Positions 7,883-17,018 of a DNA stretch of 64,000 nt are shown here, in pieces (the stretch's first letter is position 1; every line of letters starts with the position of its first letter). This DNA is from Qipengyuania aurantiaca (GTDB taxonomy: Bacteria; Pseudomonadota; Alphaproteobacteria; Sphingomonadales; Sphingomonadaceae). A program made the position numbers and the translations under genes. Under the pieces are notes generated by a model that did not search any database, was not told the DNA's origin, and saw nothing but the letters and a program-made list of their open reading frames with translations. Where the stretch lies: assembly GCF_019711375.1 (NCBI RefSeq), contig NZ_CP081295.1, positions 2,025,501 through 2,089,500 on the forward strand, read 5' to 3'.

Positions 7883-9028
7883 TCAGGCGGGCTCCGGAGC
7901 TGGAATGGGTTCGACCTCCCCCTTGCGGCGTGCCGAGCGACGTTCGAGCGCGACCTTGATCATGGCGAGCAAGGGATCGGCAAGCGCGAGGCCAAGCAGG
8001 CCAAACAAGACGCCGAAGATCAGCTGCGCAGACAGGACCAGCGCAGGTGCCAGGTCGACCGTTTTCTTGGCGATCAGCGGCACGAGGACATAGCCGTCGA
8101 AGTTCTGGACGAGGAAATAGACGAAGATCGTATAGAGCCCCATGTCGGTCCCGCCGGAGAACCCGACCAGCACCATCAGCACGCCCGAAATGATCGCGCC
8201 GATATTGGGGATGAAGGCGAGGAGGCCCGTCAGCAAGCCGAGCAGGGCGGCCATGGGCACCGGGTCGATCCCGATCAGCATACCGCCGAACGCCAGCATG
8301 ACCCAGGTGAAGAAGCCCTCGAAGGCCATGCCCAGCAGGCGACCGGCCATCAGGCGGCGCAGCGTGTATGCCTGATGGCTCAGCGTGTCGTAGAATGCGC
8401 TGCGTTTCTTTGCCGGGACCATCCACGCCACGCCGCGCTCGTAAATGCGCGGGTCGATGGCGAAATAGATGCCGATGATGATGATGAGCAGCAGCGTCGT
8501 CAGCCCGCCGAAAATGCCGCCAATGGCCTTGGTGACCGTGCCCACACCGCTCGACATGCTGCCGGCGAAATTCTGGATATCGGCTGTGCTGATGGCAAAG
8601 CCCTTGTCTTGCAGGAAGGCGATCGTGCGGCCGAGCTGTTCGTTGATGATCGCCGGGAACTCGGCGGCTTGCTGCGAAATTTGCGAGCCTGCGAAATAGC
8701 CGAGCCAGATGAAGAAGGCGGTCACCAGCAGGAGGACGATGGTAACCCTCAGCCCGCGCCCGATCGGCAAAGCCTTGCCAAGGAGGCGCGAGCCGCCATC
8801 CACCATGCAAGCGAACACCATCGCACCGAAAATGACGAGCAGCGATTGCGAAATGTGGACGGTCAACCAGATGAGACCGATGACAAGGCCCCACACAAGC
8901 GCGCGGCCCGCTTCGAAGCGCAGCTTGGGATCGCCGATATAGGTCGGACTGGCGCCCGGATCGTCGTGGTAGGCAAGGTCGTCCTTGCTCGCTCTGTCCT
9001 TCCCGCTACCCGACGATGTGTCTGTCAT
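7883..9028 (-). CDS. AI-2E family transporter
   Basis: 381 aa integral membrane protein. Eight or so hydrophobic segments flank a long amphipathic region (about 115-170), the layout of the AI-2E/PerM family. The family hallmark is visible in PNIGAIISGVLMVLV and in the FDGYVLVPLIAKKTVDLAP segment. The N-terminus is a hydrophilic 35-residue tail. Family members export small molecules such as AI-2 or act as Na+/H+ antiporters; the substrate here is not known. The start overlaps lepB by 4 bp (ATGA). Confidence 0.9.
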   Translation of the reverse strand: MTDTSSGSGKDRASKDDLAYHDDPGASPTYIGDPKLRFEAGRALVWGLVIGLIWLTVHISQSLLVIFGAMVFACMVDGGSRLLGKALPIGRGLRVTIVLLLVTAFFIWLGYFAGSQISQQAAEFPAIINEQLGRTIAFLQDKGFAISTADIQNFAGSMSSGVGTVTKAIGGIFGGLTTLLLIIIIGIYFAIDPRIYERGVAWMVPAKKRSAFYDTLSHQAYTLRRLMAGRLLGMAFEGFFTWVMLAFGGMLIGIDPVPMAALLGLLTGLLAFIPNIGAIISGVLMVLVGFSGGTDMGLYTIFVYFLVQNFDGYVLVPLIAKKTVDLAPALVLSAQLIFGVLFGLLGLALADPLLAMIKVALERRSARRKGEVEPIPAPEPA

Positions 9029-9918
9029 TCTTCGCTTTTCCCCGTGTCGATGGCCGGGCGCAGGGTGGTCCAGGCGCGGCCTTCGCGCAAGCTCGTAAAC
9101 CAGCTCACCGGGTTGAGGCTTGTCGTCCCGTCGAGTGAGAAGGTGATGAACTCCGCGCGTCCGCCGATGTTTTCCAGCGGAACAGGGCCGAGCAAGCCGC
9201 GCGAGGAATTGAGCTCGCGGCTGTCGGAGGAATGATCGCGGTTGTCGCCCATCACGAAGACATGGCCTTCGGGAATCGTCATTTCGGCGAACTGGTCGAG
9301 GCTGCGCTCGTCGCCGTTGATATGGTCGATGATGAGGTAGCTGGCACCATTGGGCAGCGTTTCGCGGTAGACGGGGACGCGGCAGACCGGCTCGCCATTC
9401 TCGCCGCTGACGAGGAAGGTGGGATCGTAGAAGCCTGTGCAGGTCGAATTGGCATCCACCGGCAGGTCGAGCGGGGGCTCGGCTTCCTGTACGATCGGCT
9501 TGCCGTTGAGGATTATCTGGCCGTTGCGCACCGCGATACGGTCCCCGGGAAGGGCGACGACGCGCTTGATATAGTCCTCGTCACGCTCCGGATGGACCGG
9601 GATGACGATGTCCCCATATTCAGGCGTTGCGGGCGCAACGCGCCAGTCGCCGCGCGGGGCGAGGTGGAAGCTGACCGAGGACCAGTTCCAGCCATAGGGA
9701 TATTTGCTCACGACCAGCCGGTCGCCCACCAACAGGTTCGGCAGCATCGATTCCGAAGGGATGTAGAAGGGCTTCGCGATGAAGCTGTGAAAGGCGAAGA
9801 CCGCGAGAAGCATCAGGAAGAGGCCGCGGATTTCCGCCAGCCAGTCGACCTTCTTGTCGTCCTTCTTCTTCTTTTCGATGTGGTCGGTTTTGGTCACGGC
9901 CGCGGTGTCTGCACTCAT
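9025..9918 (-). CDS. lepB: Signal peptidase I
   Basis: 297 aa from ATG 9918, which overlaps the end of acpS by 4 bp; a frame from 9957 would run far into acpS. It cleaves signal peptides of exported proteins at the periplasmic face. A Lys-rich cytoplasmic tail (KKKKDDKK) is followed by one membrane helix, then box [10 protein letters not shown] with the nucleophile Ser57 and box [14 protein letters not shown] with the general base Lys118, then [11 protein letters not shown]. The large insert with CTGFYD and EPVCR may carry a disulfide. All catalytic boxes are intact. Confidence 0.96.
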   Translation of the reverse strand: MSADTAAVTKTDHIEKKKKDDKKVDWLAEIRGLFLMLLAVFAFHSFIAKPFYIPSESMLPNLLVGDRLVVSKYPYGWNWSSVSFHLAPRGDWRVAPATPEYGDIVIPVHPERDEDYIKRVVALPGDRIAVRNGQIILNGKPIVQEAEPPLDLPVDANSTCTGFYDPTFLVSGENGEPVCRVPVYRETLPNGASYLIIDHINGDERSLDQFAEMTIPEGHVFVMGDNRDHSSDSRELNSSRGLLGPVPLENIGGRAEFITFSLDGTTSLNPVSWFTSLREGRAWTTLRPAIDTGKSEE

Positions 9919-10316
9919 GCGGGGAAGGCCTCGATGATCACGAATGCCTGTGCCCATGGATGATCGTCGGTGAGGGTGAGATGAATGCGCGCCTCATGGC
10001 CGTGCGGCATCATTTCGGCAAGCCTTAGTGCAGCGCCGCCCGTCAGCTGAAGCGTCGGCGCCCCCGAGCGGGCGTTCACCACGCCGATGTCCTTGTGGAA
10101 CACGCCGCGCGAAAAGCCGGTGCCAACCGCCTTGGCAAAGGCCTCCTTGGCCGCCCAGCGCTTGGCGAAGGTGCCGACGCGGGTGAAGGGGCGTTTCTCC
10201 GCCTTGGCGCGCTCGATATCGGTAAAGCAGCGGCACTCGAACTTTTCGCCCCACCGCTCCAGCGAATTGGCGATGCGGTCCATATTGGTCAGGTCGTTGC
10301 CCATGCCGATGATCAT
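9915..10316 (-). CDS. acpS: Holo-[acyl-carrier-protein] synthase
   Basis: 133 aa, normal length. AcpS moves 4'-phosphopantetheine from CoA to the serine of acyl carrier protein. Visible signature: [14 protein letters not shown] at the start (the first Mg-binding Asp), [18 protein letters not shown] (the WxxKEA motif) and a final [13 protein letters not shown]. Overlaps both neighbours by 4 bp, inside a tightly packed pdxJ-acpS-lepB operon. Confidence 0.96.
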   Translation of the reverse strand: MIIGMGNDLTNMDRIANSLERWGEKFECRCFTDIERAKAEKRPFTRVGTFAKRWAAKEAFAKAVGTGFSRGVFHKDIGVVNARSGAPTLQLTGGAALRLAEMMPHGHEARIHLTLTDDHPWAQAFVIIEAFPA

Positions 10317-10582
10317 AGGACCCTCGCGAAGATGCCGATAAGTATGGCGATCATCATCCAGTGCAGCATGACCTGTGTCTTCACCAGCGGATGATCGATT
10401 TCACCGCCCGAACGCTTGAGCGAGCCCCAGTATCCGAAGATCTGGATGATCGGCCAGCCGATGGCAAAGGCGAGCAGCACTTGCCGCGAAAGCGCGAAGC
10501 CGAGCAGGAGGATCGAGAGCAGGAAGGGGATGGCCGCTCCCAGCGCCCAGAGCTTCGCCGACCGGCCAAGCTCGGCGCTCAT
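10313..10582 (-). CDS. Small two- or three-helix membrane protein
   Basis: 89 aa with hydrophobic segments at about 10-30, 33-50 and 70-88 ([54 protein letters not shown]). No catalytic motif was recognised. It overlaps pdxJ upstream and acpS downstream by 4 bp each, so it is an integral part of this operon, in a position between two cofactor genes that argues for a conserved but undefined role. Confidence 0.8.
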   Translation of the reverse strand: MSAELGRSAKLWALGAAIPFLLSILLLGFALSRQVLLAFAIGWPIIQIFGYWGSLKRSGGEIDHPLVKTQVMLHWMMIAILIGIFARVL

Positions 10583-11319
10583 CGCGCCTCATCCATCAGC
10601 TCTCGCATCTGGCGCACGGCGTTTTCCAGCCCCACGAAGACGGCCTCGCCAACGAGGTAATGGCCGATGTTGAGCTCGGCCAGCTGCGGGATGGCGGCGA
10701 TCGGCTGGACGTTTTCATAAGTAAGGCCGTGGCCGGCGTGCGGCTCGATCCCGTTCTTGGCGGCGAGCGCGGACATATCGGCGATACGTTTGAGCTCGCG
10801 CGCGGTTTTCTCGTTGTCTCCGGCAAGGTGGGCATGCGCGTATTCACCGGCGTGGAACTCCACCACCGGCACGCCCAGCCTGAGTGCCGCATCGAGCTGG
10901 CGTTCGTCCGCTTCGATGAAGAGCGAGACGCGAATGCCGTTGTCGCGCAGCTTCCACACGATCGGCGCGAGCGTGTTGTGCTGGCCTGCTGCGTCGAGGC
11001 CGCCTTCGGTCGTGCGCTCCTCGCGCTTTTCGGGGACGATGCAGGCGGCATGCGGTGCGTGGCGCAGCGCTATCTCGAGCATCTCCTCCGTCGCGGCCAT
11101 TTCGAGGTTCAGCGGAAGATCGGTCGCCTCCTGGATTCGCTTCAAGTCCGCATCGCGGATATGGCGGCGATCTTCGCGCAGGTGCGCCGTGATCCCGTCA
11201 CCCCCAACGCTCGCCACGATCTGAGCCGCCCGGACAGGATCGGGATGGTCGCCCCCGCGCGCGTTGCGAATGGTGGCGACATGGTCGATGTTCACGCCAA
11301 GGCGCAGGGGATGGATCAT
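10579..11319 (-). CDS. pdxJ: Pyridoxine 5'-phosphate synthase
   Basis: 246 aa from ATG 11319; the longer frame to 11373 would run into the upstream gene. PdxJ closes the pyridine ring of vitamin B6 from 1-deoxyxylulose 5-phosphate and 3-amino-2-oxopropyl phosphate. A TIM barrel with LRLGVNIDHVATIRNARGG, GITAHLREDRRHI, EIALRHAPHAACIVPEKREE and a phosphate-binding end at NIGHYLVGEAVFVGL. Its start overlaps the stop of the serine-hydrolase gene by 4 bp, and its end overlaps the small membrane gene. Confidence 0.97.
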   Translation of the reverse strand: MIHPLRLGVNIDHVATIRNARGGDHPDPVRAAQIVASVGGDGITAHLREDRRHIRDADLKRIQEATDLPLNLEMAATEEMLEIALRHAPHAACIVPEKREERTTEGGLDAAGQHNTLAPIVWKLRDNGIRVSLFIEADERQLDAALRLGVPVVEFHAGEYAHAHLAGDNEKTARELKRIADMSALAAKNGIEPHAGHGLTYENVQPIAAIPQLAELNIGHYLVGEAVFVGLENAVRQMRELMDEAR

Positions 11320-12350
11320 TTGGTGCACACCGCAACTGAAAGGAGTTCGAAGCTGAAGCCTTCGCGGCTCCACGGCTCTCCGAAGGCATATTCTTCTTCG
11401 CCGCGCGGCGTGAAGGCGACCACGGCGATGCCGAAGTCAGGAATGATGAAGTTGCGCGCCTGATAGCCGCGCACGGCGCCGCGTCGTTCGATAACGCGCA
11501 CAGGCTCATCGCAGCCGTCAAGCGGCAACATGGCCTCCCACTGGCCGAGAGCCGTGTAGCCCAGGTTCGGGACGCCATCCCACATTTCCTCGCGCGCCTC
11601 TTCGCTGAGCAGGCGGTCCTCCATCAGCGCGCGATCGAAGCGCACCAGATCGTTCGGCGGGCCGGCCAGCCCGCCTGCTGCGCCATAAAGCGCGATCTCG
11701 CTCGCCGAAGCACCGTTCTCGCTGGCGGCGAGACGCGTGTCCGGAGTGACAAACTTTGCGAACAGAATGCCGGAAGGTTCGGCGATGCGCGTTTGGAAAA
11801 GGGTTTCGAGCGCCTCACCGTTCACGCGTTCCAGCACGCGACCAACGATCAGCGTGTCGCAATTGTTGTAGTCGAAATCTCCGCCCGGCGCCTGTGTCCG
11901 CCGCTCGGCGCAAAGCATCGGATCGAGTGGGCGAAGCGTATCGAATACAAAGCCAGCGTCGTCTTCCGGGTCATACAATCCGGACTGATGACGCAGCAAT
12001 TGGCGCAAGGTGGGGGCTTCCGGTCCGGAAGGCCATTCCTTCAAGTAGACGCTGACTGGGGTGTCGAGAGAGAGCGCGCCGCGTTCGACATCCTGCATCA
12101 CCAAGGTGGCGACGACCTGTTTGGTGACGGAGGCCCAGGGCCATGTATCGCCGCTCCCCATGTCGGCCCCGTCAAGGGCGCCGCCCGAAATCCGCAAAGC
12201 GCCTTCGAACTCGTTACGCTCTACAAGCGGTTGGAGAAGTTCCTGCGTCAGCGCGGCCGCTTGGGGCGACGACACGGTGTAGACCCGGTCATCGGGGGGT
12301 GGGCACCCCATCAGAAGAAACGCCAAACAGGCTGCCGCGAAGGCCCTCAC
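11316..12350 (-). CDS. Beta-lactamase-like serine hydrolase, lipoprotein
   Basis: 344 aa with a GTG start at 12350 that overlaps the pyrE stop (GTGA). The signal ends in FLLMGC, so Cys16 is the lipid anchor. The class C beta-lactamase/DD-peptidase-like fold shows Ser74-x-x-Lys77 in WASVTKQVV, an LRQLLRHQSGLYD motif and the YxN triad as DYNNCDTLI. The usual third box before the last strand is less clear. Such proteins are mostly esterases or D-amino peptidases, not antibiotic-resistance enzymes. It is wedged between pyrE and pdxJ with 4-bp overlaps on both sides, which implies coupled translation. Substrate unknown. Confidence 0.85.
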   Translation of the reverse strand: MRAFAAACLAFLLMGCPPPDDRVYTVSSPQAAALTQELLQPLVERNEFEGALRISGGALDGADMGSGDTWPWASVTKQVVATLVMQDVERGALSLDTPVSVYLKEWPSGPEAPTLRQLLRHQSGLYDPEDDAGFVFDTLRPLDPMLCAERRTQAPGGDFDYNNCDTLIVGRVLERVNGEALETLFQTRIAEPSGILFAKFVTPDTRLAASENGASASEIALYGAAGGLAGPPNDLVRFDRALMEDRLLSEEAREEMWDGVPNLGYTALGQWEAMLPLDGCDEPVRVIERRGAVRGYQARNFIIPDFGIAVVAFTPRGEEEYAFGEPWSREGFSFELLSVAVCTK

Positions 12351-12925
12351 TTCCGGCTGCCCGGCTTGGTGATCTCGATGGCGTCCAGTTCTTCCGGGAC
12401 TTCGTCGTCGGCATAGGTCGGGAAATTGATGTCGATCAACGGGAAGAAAGGGACGCCCAGATCGGCTTCGCCATTGCTCCGGTCGACGAGGGCGACCTCG
12501 GCAATCACTTCGCCGCCTTCGCGGCCCACGGCGGCAATCGCCTCGCGGCTGGAGAGGCCGGTGGTGACCACGTCCTCGACCATCAGCACCTTGGCGCCCG
12601 GCTCGATGCGGAAGCCGCGGCGCAGGTGGAATTCGCCTTCGGGCCGTTCGAGGAACATCGCGTCCTTGCCTAGCGCGCGGCCCATTTCCTGGCCTATGAT
12701 GATGCCGCCCATGGCCGGGCTCACCACCACATCGATCCGGCTGCGGATGTCGCGCGGGATGCGCTGGGCCAGCGCCAGCGCCAGTCGCCCGGCGCGTTCC
12801 GGGTTCATCAGCACGCGCGCGCATTGCAGGTAATGGCCGGAATGCCGCCCGCTGGAGAGGAGGAAGTGGCCTTCGAGCAGGGCTTCGCTGGCACGGAATT
12901 CGGAGAGGATTTCTTCGTCTGTCAT
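12347..12925 (-). CDS. pyrE: Orotate phosphoribosyltransferase
   Basis: 192 aa from ATG 12925; the upstream frame lacks conservation. PyrE makes orotidine 5'-phosphate from orotate and PRPP in pyrimidine synthesis. Visible are FLLSSGRHSGHYLQC, VVSPAMGGIIIGQEMGRAL and the PRPP-binding loop VLMVEDVVTTGLSS. First gene of the minus-strand operon that continues through pdxJ, acpS and lepB, and divergent from ctaC across a 213-bp gap. Confidence 0.96.
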   Translation of the reverse strand: MTDEEILSEFRASEALLEGHFLLSSGRHSGHYLQCARVLMNPERAGRLALALAQRIPRDIRSRIDVVVSPAMGGIIIGQEMGRALGKDAMFLERPEGEFHLRRGFRIEPGAKVLMVEDVVTTGLSSREAIAAVGREGGEVIAEVALVDRSNGEADLGVPFFPLIDINFPTYADDEVPEELDAIEITKPGSRK

Positions 12926-13002
12926 TGCGCGACAACCCAAAGCGCCTCGCGCGCGATTGCGCAAGAGGCAAAGCAGCTTGCACATTTTTATCCGGCGGGT
13001 GC

Positions 13003-13031
13003 TTGAGGCTGGCGGAAACCCTGCCTATAGG
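13003..13031 (+). promoter_or_regulatory. Probable promoter of ctaC
   Basis: TTGAGG at 13003-13008 and TATAGG at 13026-13031 are separated by 17 bp, a good sigma-70-like match, about 110 bp before the ctaC start in the divergent gap with pyrE. The long leader that this implies could carry further control. Read from sequence only; no transcript evidence. Confidence 0.5.
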
Positions 13032-13138
13032 GCGCAACGCAAACGGACCTCGCTTGAGGGGCGATACTGGCGTGCACGCGCCACTCGCAAAAGCGAAAGA
13101 GTCCGCCAGACGACACGACACGAAAGAGTTCCAACGTA

Positions 13139-14185
13139 ATGAAAACTCTCGGATTTCACCGGATCGTAGCCAGCCTGGCGCTGGCGTTTTCGCTGCTTGT
13201 CGGCACCCCTGCCGCGATGGCGCAGGACACTGCCGAAGCGGCGCAACTCGAATCCGTCGATCCGGCCGAAGCGGCCGATGTCGCCAATCCGGACGCGGTT
13301 TCCGCCGGCAGCGGCGCCTACACGCCGATGGCGCCGACCGAAGGCAAGGGCATGCCGGTTCCGGGTGGTATCGACATCCAGCCGCAATATTCGGAAACGG
13401 GTGAGTACGCTTACGGCCTTCACATCTGGCTGTTCTGGATCATGGTCGCGATCAGCCTCTTCGTGCTCGTCCTGATGCTTTACGCCATGTTCAAGTTCCG
13501 CCGTTCGGCAAACCCGGTGCCGTCGAAGACCAGCCACAACACGCTTATCGAAGTCATCTGGACGGTTGTTCCGGCGCTCATCCTGCTGGCCATCGCGATC
13601 CCCTCGATCACGCTGATTGCCAAGCAGTACGAGACCCCGCCTAAGGACGCGATCACCATCAAGGCGATCGGCTACCAGTGGTACTGGGGTTACGCCTATC
13701 CCGACAACGGCGACTTCGAGATCGTGTCGAACATGCTCGAAAAGGACGAAGCCGACGCACGAGGCGAGCCGCACCAGCTGGCCGTCGACAACCGAATGGT
13801 CGTCCCCGTCGGCGTGCCGATCCGCCTGCAGGTCACTGCAGCCGACGTCATCCACTCGTTCGCCGTTCCCAGCCTGTGGTTCAAGATGGACGCCGTTCCG
13901 GGCCGCCTGAACGAGCGTATCTTCCAGGTCGATGAGCCGGGCGTCTATTACGGGCAATGCTCCGAACTGTGCGGCGCGCGCCACGGCTACATGCCGATCG
14001 CGGTCGAAGCGCTGCCGATGGACCAGTATAACGCCTGGGTCCTTGCCCAGGGTGGCACTGTCGCCGGTGCGGAAGAGGAAGGCGTCGAAGCCAATCCCTC
14101 GCTGCCGCCGGTGCAGACCCCCGAAAGTGCTGCTCCGGGGGCCCCGGGTGCAGGTGCACCGCCGGTCGAAAATCCGACCACCTGA
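13139..14185 (+). CDS. ctaC: Cytochrome c oxidase subunit II
   Basis: 348 aa. Electron entry subunit of the aa3-type terminal oxidase. A signal peptide (LVGTPAAMAQ) is followed by a long acidic periplasmic N-region, two membrane helices (about 98-120 and 142-162) and the cupredoxin domain. CuA ligands are all present: His239, Cys274, Glu276, Cys278, His282 and Met285 in CSELCGARHGYMP. The Trp/Tyr-rich IGYQWYWGYAYP electron-entry motif is intact. A Pro/Ala/Gly tail of about 45 residues is an extension. First gene of the oxidase cluster, 41 bp before ctaD. Confidence 0.97.
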   Translation: MKTLGFHRIVASLALAFSLLVGTPAAMAQDTAEAAQLESVDPAEAADVANPDAVSAGSGAYTPMAPTEGKGMPVPGGIDIQPQYSETGEYAYGLHIWLFWIMVAISLFVLVLMLYAMFKFRRSANPVPSKTSHNTLIEVIWTVVPALILLAIAIPSITLIAKQYETPPKDAITIKAIGYQWYWGYAYPDNGDFEIVSNMLEKDEADARGEPHQLAVDNRMVVPVGVPIRLQVTAADVIHSFAVPSLWFKMDAVPGRLNERIFQVDEPGVYYGQCSELCGARHGYMPIAVEALPMDQYNAWVLAQGGTVAGAEEEGVEANPSLPPVQTPESAAPGAPGAGAPPVENPTT

Positions 14186-14226
14186 TTTAAGACCGACGAC
14201 GAATTCAAGCTCGAGAGACTAGCATC

Positions 14227-15945
14227 ATGGCCACTACCGCCGACAGCTTCCAGGCTCACACCGACGACCACGCGCACGATCACGCCGATCACAAGCCCGG
14301 CTTTTTCGCGCGCTGGTTCATGTCCACCAACCACAAGGACATCGGTACACTTTACCTGATCTTCGCGATCGTCGCCGGCATCATCGGCGGCGGGATTTCG
14401 GGTATCATGCGTGCCGAACTTGCCCAGCCTGGCATCCAGTACCTGCAGTTCTGGGCCGAATTCATGGGCGGCACGCCCGATTTCGACACCTCGCTGCATA
14501 TGTGGAACGTGTTCATTACCGCCCACGGCCTGATCATGGTCTTCTTCATGGTCATGCCGGCCATGATCGGCGGCTTCGGCAACTGGTTCGTGCCGCTGAT
14601 GATCGGTGCGCCCGACATGGCCTTCCCGCGCATGAACAACGTGTCGTTCTGGTTGACCGTGGCCGGTTTCGTCTCGCTGTTGTTCTCGCTCTTCGTGCCC
14701 GGGGGCACGGGTCCGGGGGCCGGCACGGGGTGGACCGTTTATGCGCCGCTGTCGACCTCGGGTTCGACCGGTCCGGCCGTGGACTTCGCGATCTTCTCGC
14801 TCCACCTAGCTGGCGCGGGCTCGATCCTTGGCGCGACCAACTTCATCACCACCATCTTCAACATGCGTGCGCCGGGCATGACCCTGCACAAGATGCCGTT
14901 GTTCGTGTGGTCGGTGCTGGTCACTGCCTTCCTGCTGTTGCTCGCGCTTCCGGTGCTGGCCGCGGCCATCACCATGCTGATCACCGACCGTAACTTCGGG
15001 ACGACCTTCTTCGACCCCGCAGGCGGCGGCGATCCGATCCTTTACCAGCACCTGTTCTGGTTCTTCGGCCACCCCGAAGTCTACATTATGATCCTGCCGG
15101 GCTTCGGCATGATCAGCCAGATCATCGCCACCTTCAGCCGCAAGCCGATCTTCGGCTATCTCGGCATGGCCTACGCCATGGTCGCGATTGGCGTGGTCGG
15201 CTTCATCGTCTGGGCGCACCACATGTACACCGTGGGTCTCGACGTGAACACGAAGATGTACTTCACCGCCGCCACCATGGTCATCGCGGTTCCGACCGGC
15301 GTTAAGATCTTCAGCTGGATCGCCACGATGTGGGGCGGGTCGATCGAGTACAAGAGCCCGATGGTCTGGGCGCTGGGCATGATCTTCCTCTTCACCGTTG
15401 GCGGCGTGACCGGCGTCTATCTCGCCAATGGCGGCGTGGACGATGTTGTGCACGACACCTACTTCGTGGTGGCCCACTTCCACTACGTGCTGTCGATGGG
15501 CGCCGTCTTCTCGATGTTCGCGGGCTTCTATTACTGGTTCCCGAAGATGAGCGGGCGCATGCACTCCGAACTGCTCAGCCACATCCATTTCTGGCTGTTC
15601 TTCATCGGTGTGAACGTGATTTTCTTCCCGCAGCACTTCCTCGGACTGCAGGGCATGCCGCGCCGCTATCCGGATTACGCAGATGCCTATGCCTACTGGA
15701 ACGAAATCAGCACGATCGGCTACATGATCATGGCGTTCTCGATGATCTTCTTCTTCGTGAACATCATCTACGCCTTCGTGGCCGGCAAGAAGGCGGAAGA
15801 CAACTACTGGGGCGAAGGCGCGACCACGCTCGAGTGGAGCCTGTCGAGCCCGCCGCCATTCCACCAGTTCAGCGAACTGCCGGTGATCGAAGACCATCAC
15901 GATCACCACGACCACATCGGCGACGCGAAGCCGGCTCACGCCTGA
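14227..15945 (+). CDS. ctaD: Cytochrome c oxidase subunit I
   Basis: 572 aa, twelve-helix catalytic subunit carrying haem a and the haem a3-CuB centre. Visible ligands: the low-spin haem His in [13 protein letters not shown]; the CuB His in [15 protein letters not shown], with the cross-linked Tyr in this segment; the CuB pair in WAHHMYTVG; and the haem His pair in [22 protein letters not shown] carries the proton-channel Glu typical of mitochondrial-like (type A) oxidases. A His/Asp-rich N-terminus ([12 protein letters not shown]) and C-terminus ([11 protein letters not shown]) flank the core and may help hold metals. A strong terminator follows. Confidence 0.98.
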   Translation: MATTADSFQAHTDDHAHDHADHKPGFFARWFMSTNHKDIGTLYLIFAIVAGIIGGGISGIMRAELAQPGIQYLQFWAEFMGGTPDFDTSLHMWNVFITAHGLIMVFFMVMPAMIGGFGNWFVPLMIGAPDMAFPRMNNVSFWLTVAGFVSLLFSLFVPGGTGPGAGTGWTVYAPLSTSGSTGPAVDFAIFSLHLAGAGSILGATNFITTIFNMRAPGMTLHKMPLFVWSVLVTAFLLLLALPVLAAAITMLITDRNFGTTFFDPAGGGDPILYQHLFWFFGHPEVYIMILPGFGMISQIIATFSRKPIFGYLGMAYAMVAIGVVGFIVWAHHMYTVGLDVNTKMYFTAATMVIAVPTGVKIFSWIATMWGGSIEYKSPMVWALGMIFLFTVGGVTGVYLANGGVDDVVHDTYFVVAHFHYVLSMGAVFSMFAGFYYWFPKMSGRMHSELLSHIHFWLFFIGVNVIFFPQHFLGLQGMPRRYPDYADAYAYWNEISTIGYMIMAFSMIFFFVNIIYAFVAGKKAEDNYWGEGATTLEWSLSSPPPFHQFSELPVIEDHHDHHDHIGDAKPAHA

Positions 15946-15971
15946 GCGAGAGCGTCACTGGACAAGGACAA

Positions 15972-16004
15972 GCGGCCGGTTCCATGAGGGACCGGCCGTT
16001 TTTC
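15972..16004 (+). terminator. Rho-independent terminator after ctaD
   Basis: CGGCCGGT pairs with ACCGGCCG around a short ATGAGG-type loop and is followed at once by TTTTTC. It separates ctaC-ctaD from the hydrolase gene and downstream assembly genes, so subunits II and I can be made in excess of the rest. Confidence 0.8.
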
Positions 16005-16027
16005 TTTGCCTGAAGGAGTGAGAGCCC

Positions 16028-16987
16028 GTGCCCGAAATGCGGATGATCGACGTCGGCGAGTTGCGCCTTCGCTGCGCCATGGAAGGCGAGGGACCGCTCG
16101 CCATCATGGTCCACGGCTTTCCCGAAAGCTGGTACAGCTGGCGACACCAGCTCGGGCCGCTGGCCGAGGCCGGGTTCACCGCCTGCGCGATCGATGTGCG
16201 CGGCTATGGCGGATCCGACAAGCCCGAGCCGGTCGAGGCCTATGCCATGGAGCGGATCGTCGGCGACCTCGTCGGCCTCAAGATGGCGCTCCAGCCCGAC
16301 CAGCCCGCAATCCTCATCGGCCATGACTGGGGCGCGCCGATCGTGTGGAACACGGCGCTGACGCACCCGGAGCATTTTCGCGCTGTGGCTGGGCTATCCG
16401 TTCCCTTCGCCGGCGTGCCCAGCCGCCCCTTCACCGAAGTCTTCCACGAGCACTTCACCTCGCAGGGCAAGTTCTTCTACCAGGAATATTTCCAGCAGCC
16501 CGGCGTCGCGGAGGCCGAAGCCGAGAAGGACCCGCGCGACTGGGTGGCGCGCATGATGTATTCGATCAGCGGTGATGTCCCGCCGGGCGACTATTGGTCC
16601 AAGCCCTATGGCGCGACCTTCCTCGAAGGCTTGCCCGATCCCCAACCGACATCATGGCTGACCGAGCAGGATCTCGATTTCTACGAGGCGGAATTCAAGG
16701 CTTCAGGCTTTCGCGGCCCCTTGAACCGCTATCGCAACCACGTGGCCGATTACGAATGGCTGCAGGGCTGGCAGGGCAAGCGCATCGAGCAGCCCGCGCT
16801 ATTCATCGGCGGCACGCGCGATCCGGCTACCTATCTGTTCGGGGCCGTGACCGATCCCATTGCGCTCATGAGGATGTGCGCGCCCAACGTTGAGGGCTAT
16901 ATTCTCGAGGGCGTCGGCCACTGGACGCAGCAGGAGCGGCCGGATGAGGTGAACCGCATCCTGATTGACTGGATAAAGCGGCTTTGA
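16028..16987 (+). CDS. Epoxide-hydrolase-like alpha/beta hydrolase
   Basis: 319 aa with a GTG start at 16028 and GGAG ten bases before it. The motif HGFPESWYSWRHQL supplies the oxyanion hole, and the nucleophile elbow is GHDWGAP with Asp instead of Ser, which points to the epoxide hydrolase/haloalkane dehalogenase branch. The base His is in GVGHWTQQERP near the end. No signal peptide, so cytoplasmic. It is inserted between ctaD and ctaB within the oxidase cluster and has no obvious respiratory role. The natural substrate cannot be inferred. Confidence 0.88.
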   Translation: MPEMRMIDVGELRLRCAMEGEGPLAIMVHGFPESWYSWRHQLGPLAEAGFTACAIDVRGYGGSDKPEPVEAYAMERIVGDLVGLKMALQPDQPAILIGHDWGAPIVWNTALTHPEHFRAVAGLSVPFAGVPSRPFTEVFHEHFTSQGKFFYQEYFQQPGVAEAEAEKDPRDWVARMMYSISGDVPPGDYWSKPYGATFLEGLPDPQPTSWLTEQDLDFYEAEFKASGFRGPLNRYRNHVADYEWLQGWQGKRIEQPALFIGGTRDPATYLFGAVTDPIALMRMCAPNVEGYILEGVGHWTQQERPDEVNRILIDWIKRL

Positions 16988-17018
16988 ACCCCTATAGGCG
17001 CCGCAGAAGCGAATCCAC

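Noticed and set aside
7871..9235. Long plus-strand frame opposite the AI-2E permease and lepB
   Set aside because: It is the antisense of two well-supported genes and is full of His, Arg, Asp and Gln with no domain pattern.
13025..13984. 319-aa minus-strand frame over ctaC
   Set aside because: Antisense of the CuA subunit, whose ligands are all present on the plus strand.
14806..15939. Long minus-strand frame opposite ctaD
   Set aside because: Antisense of cytochrome oxidase subunit I; composition is an artefact of high GC at codon third positions.
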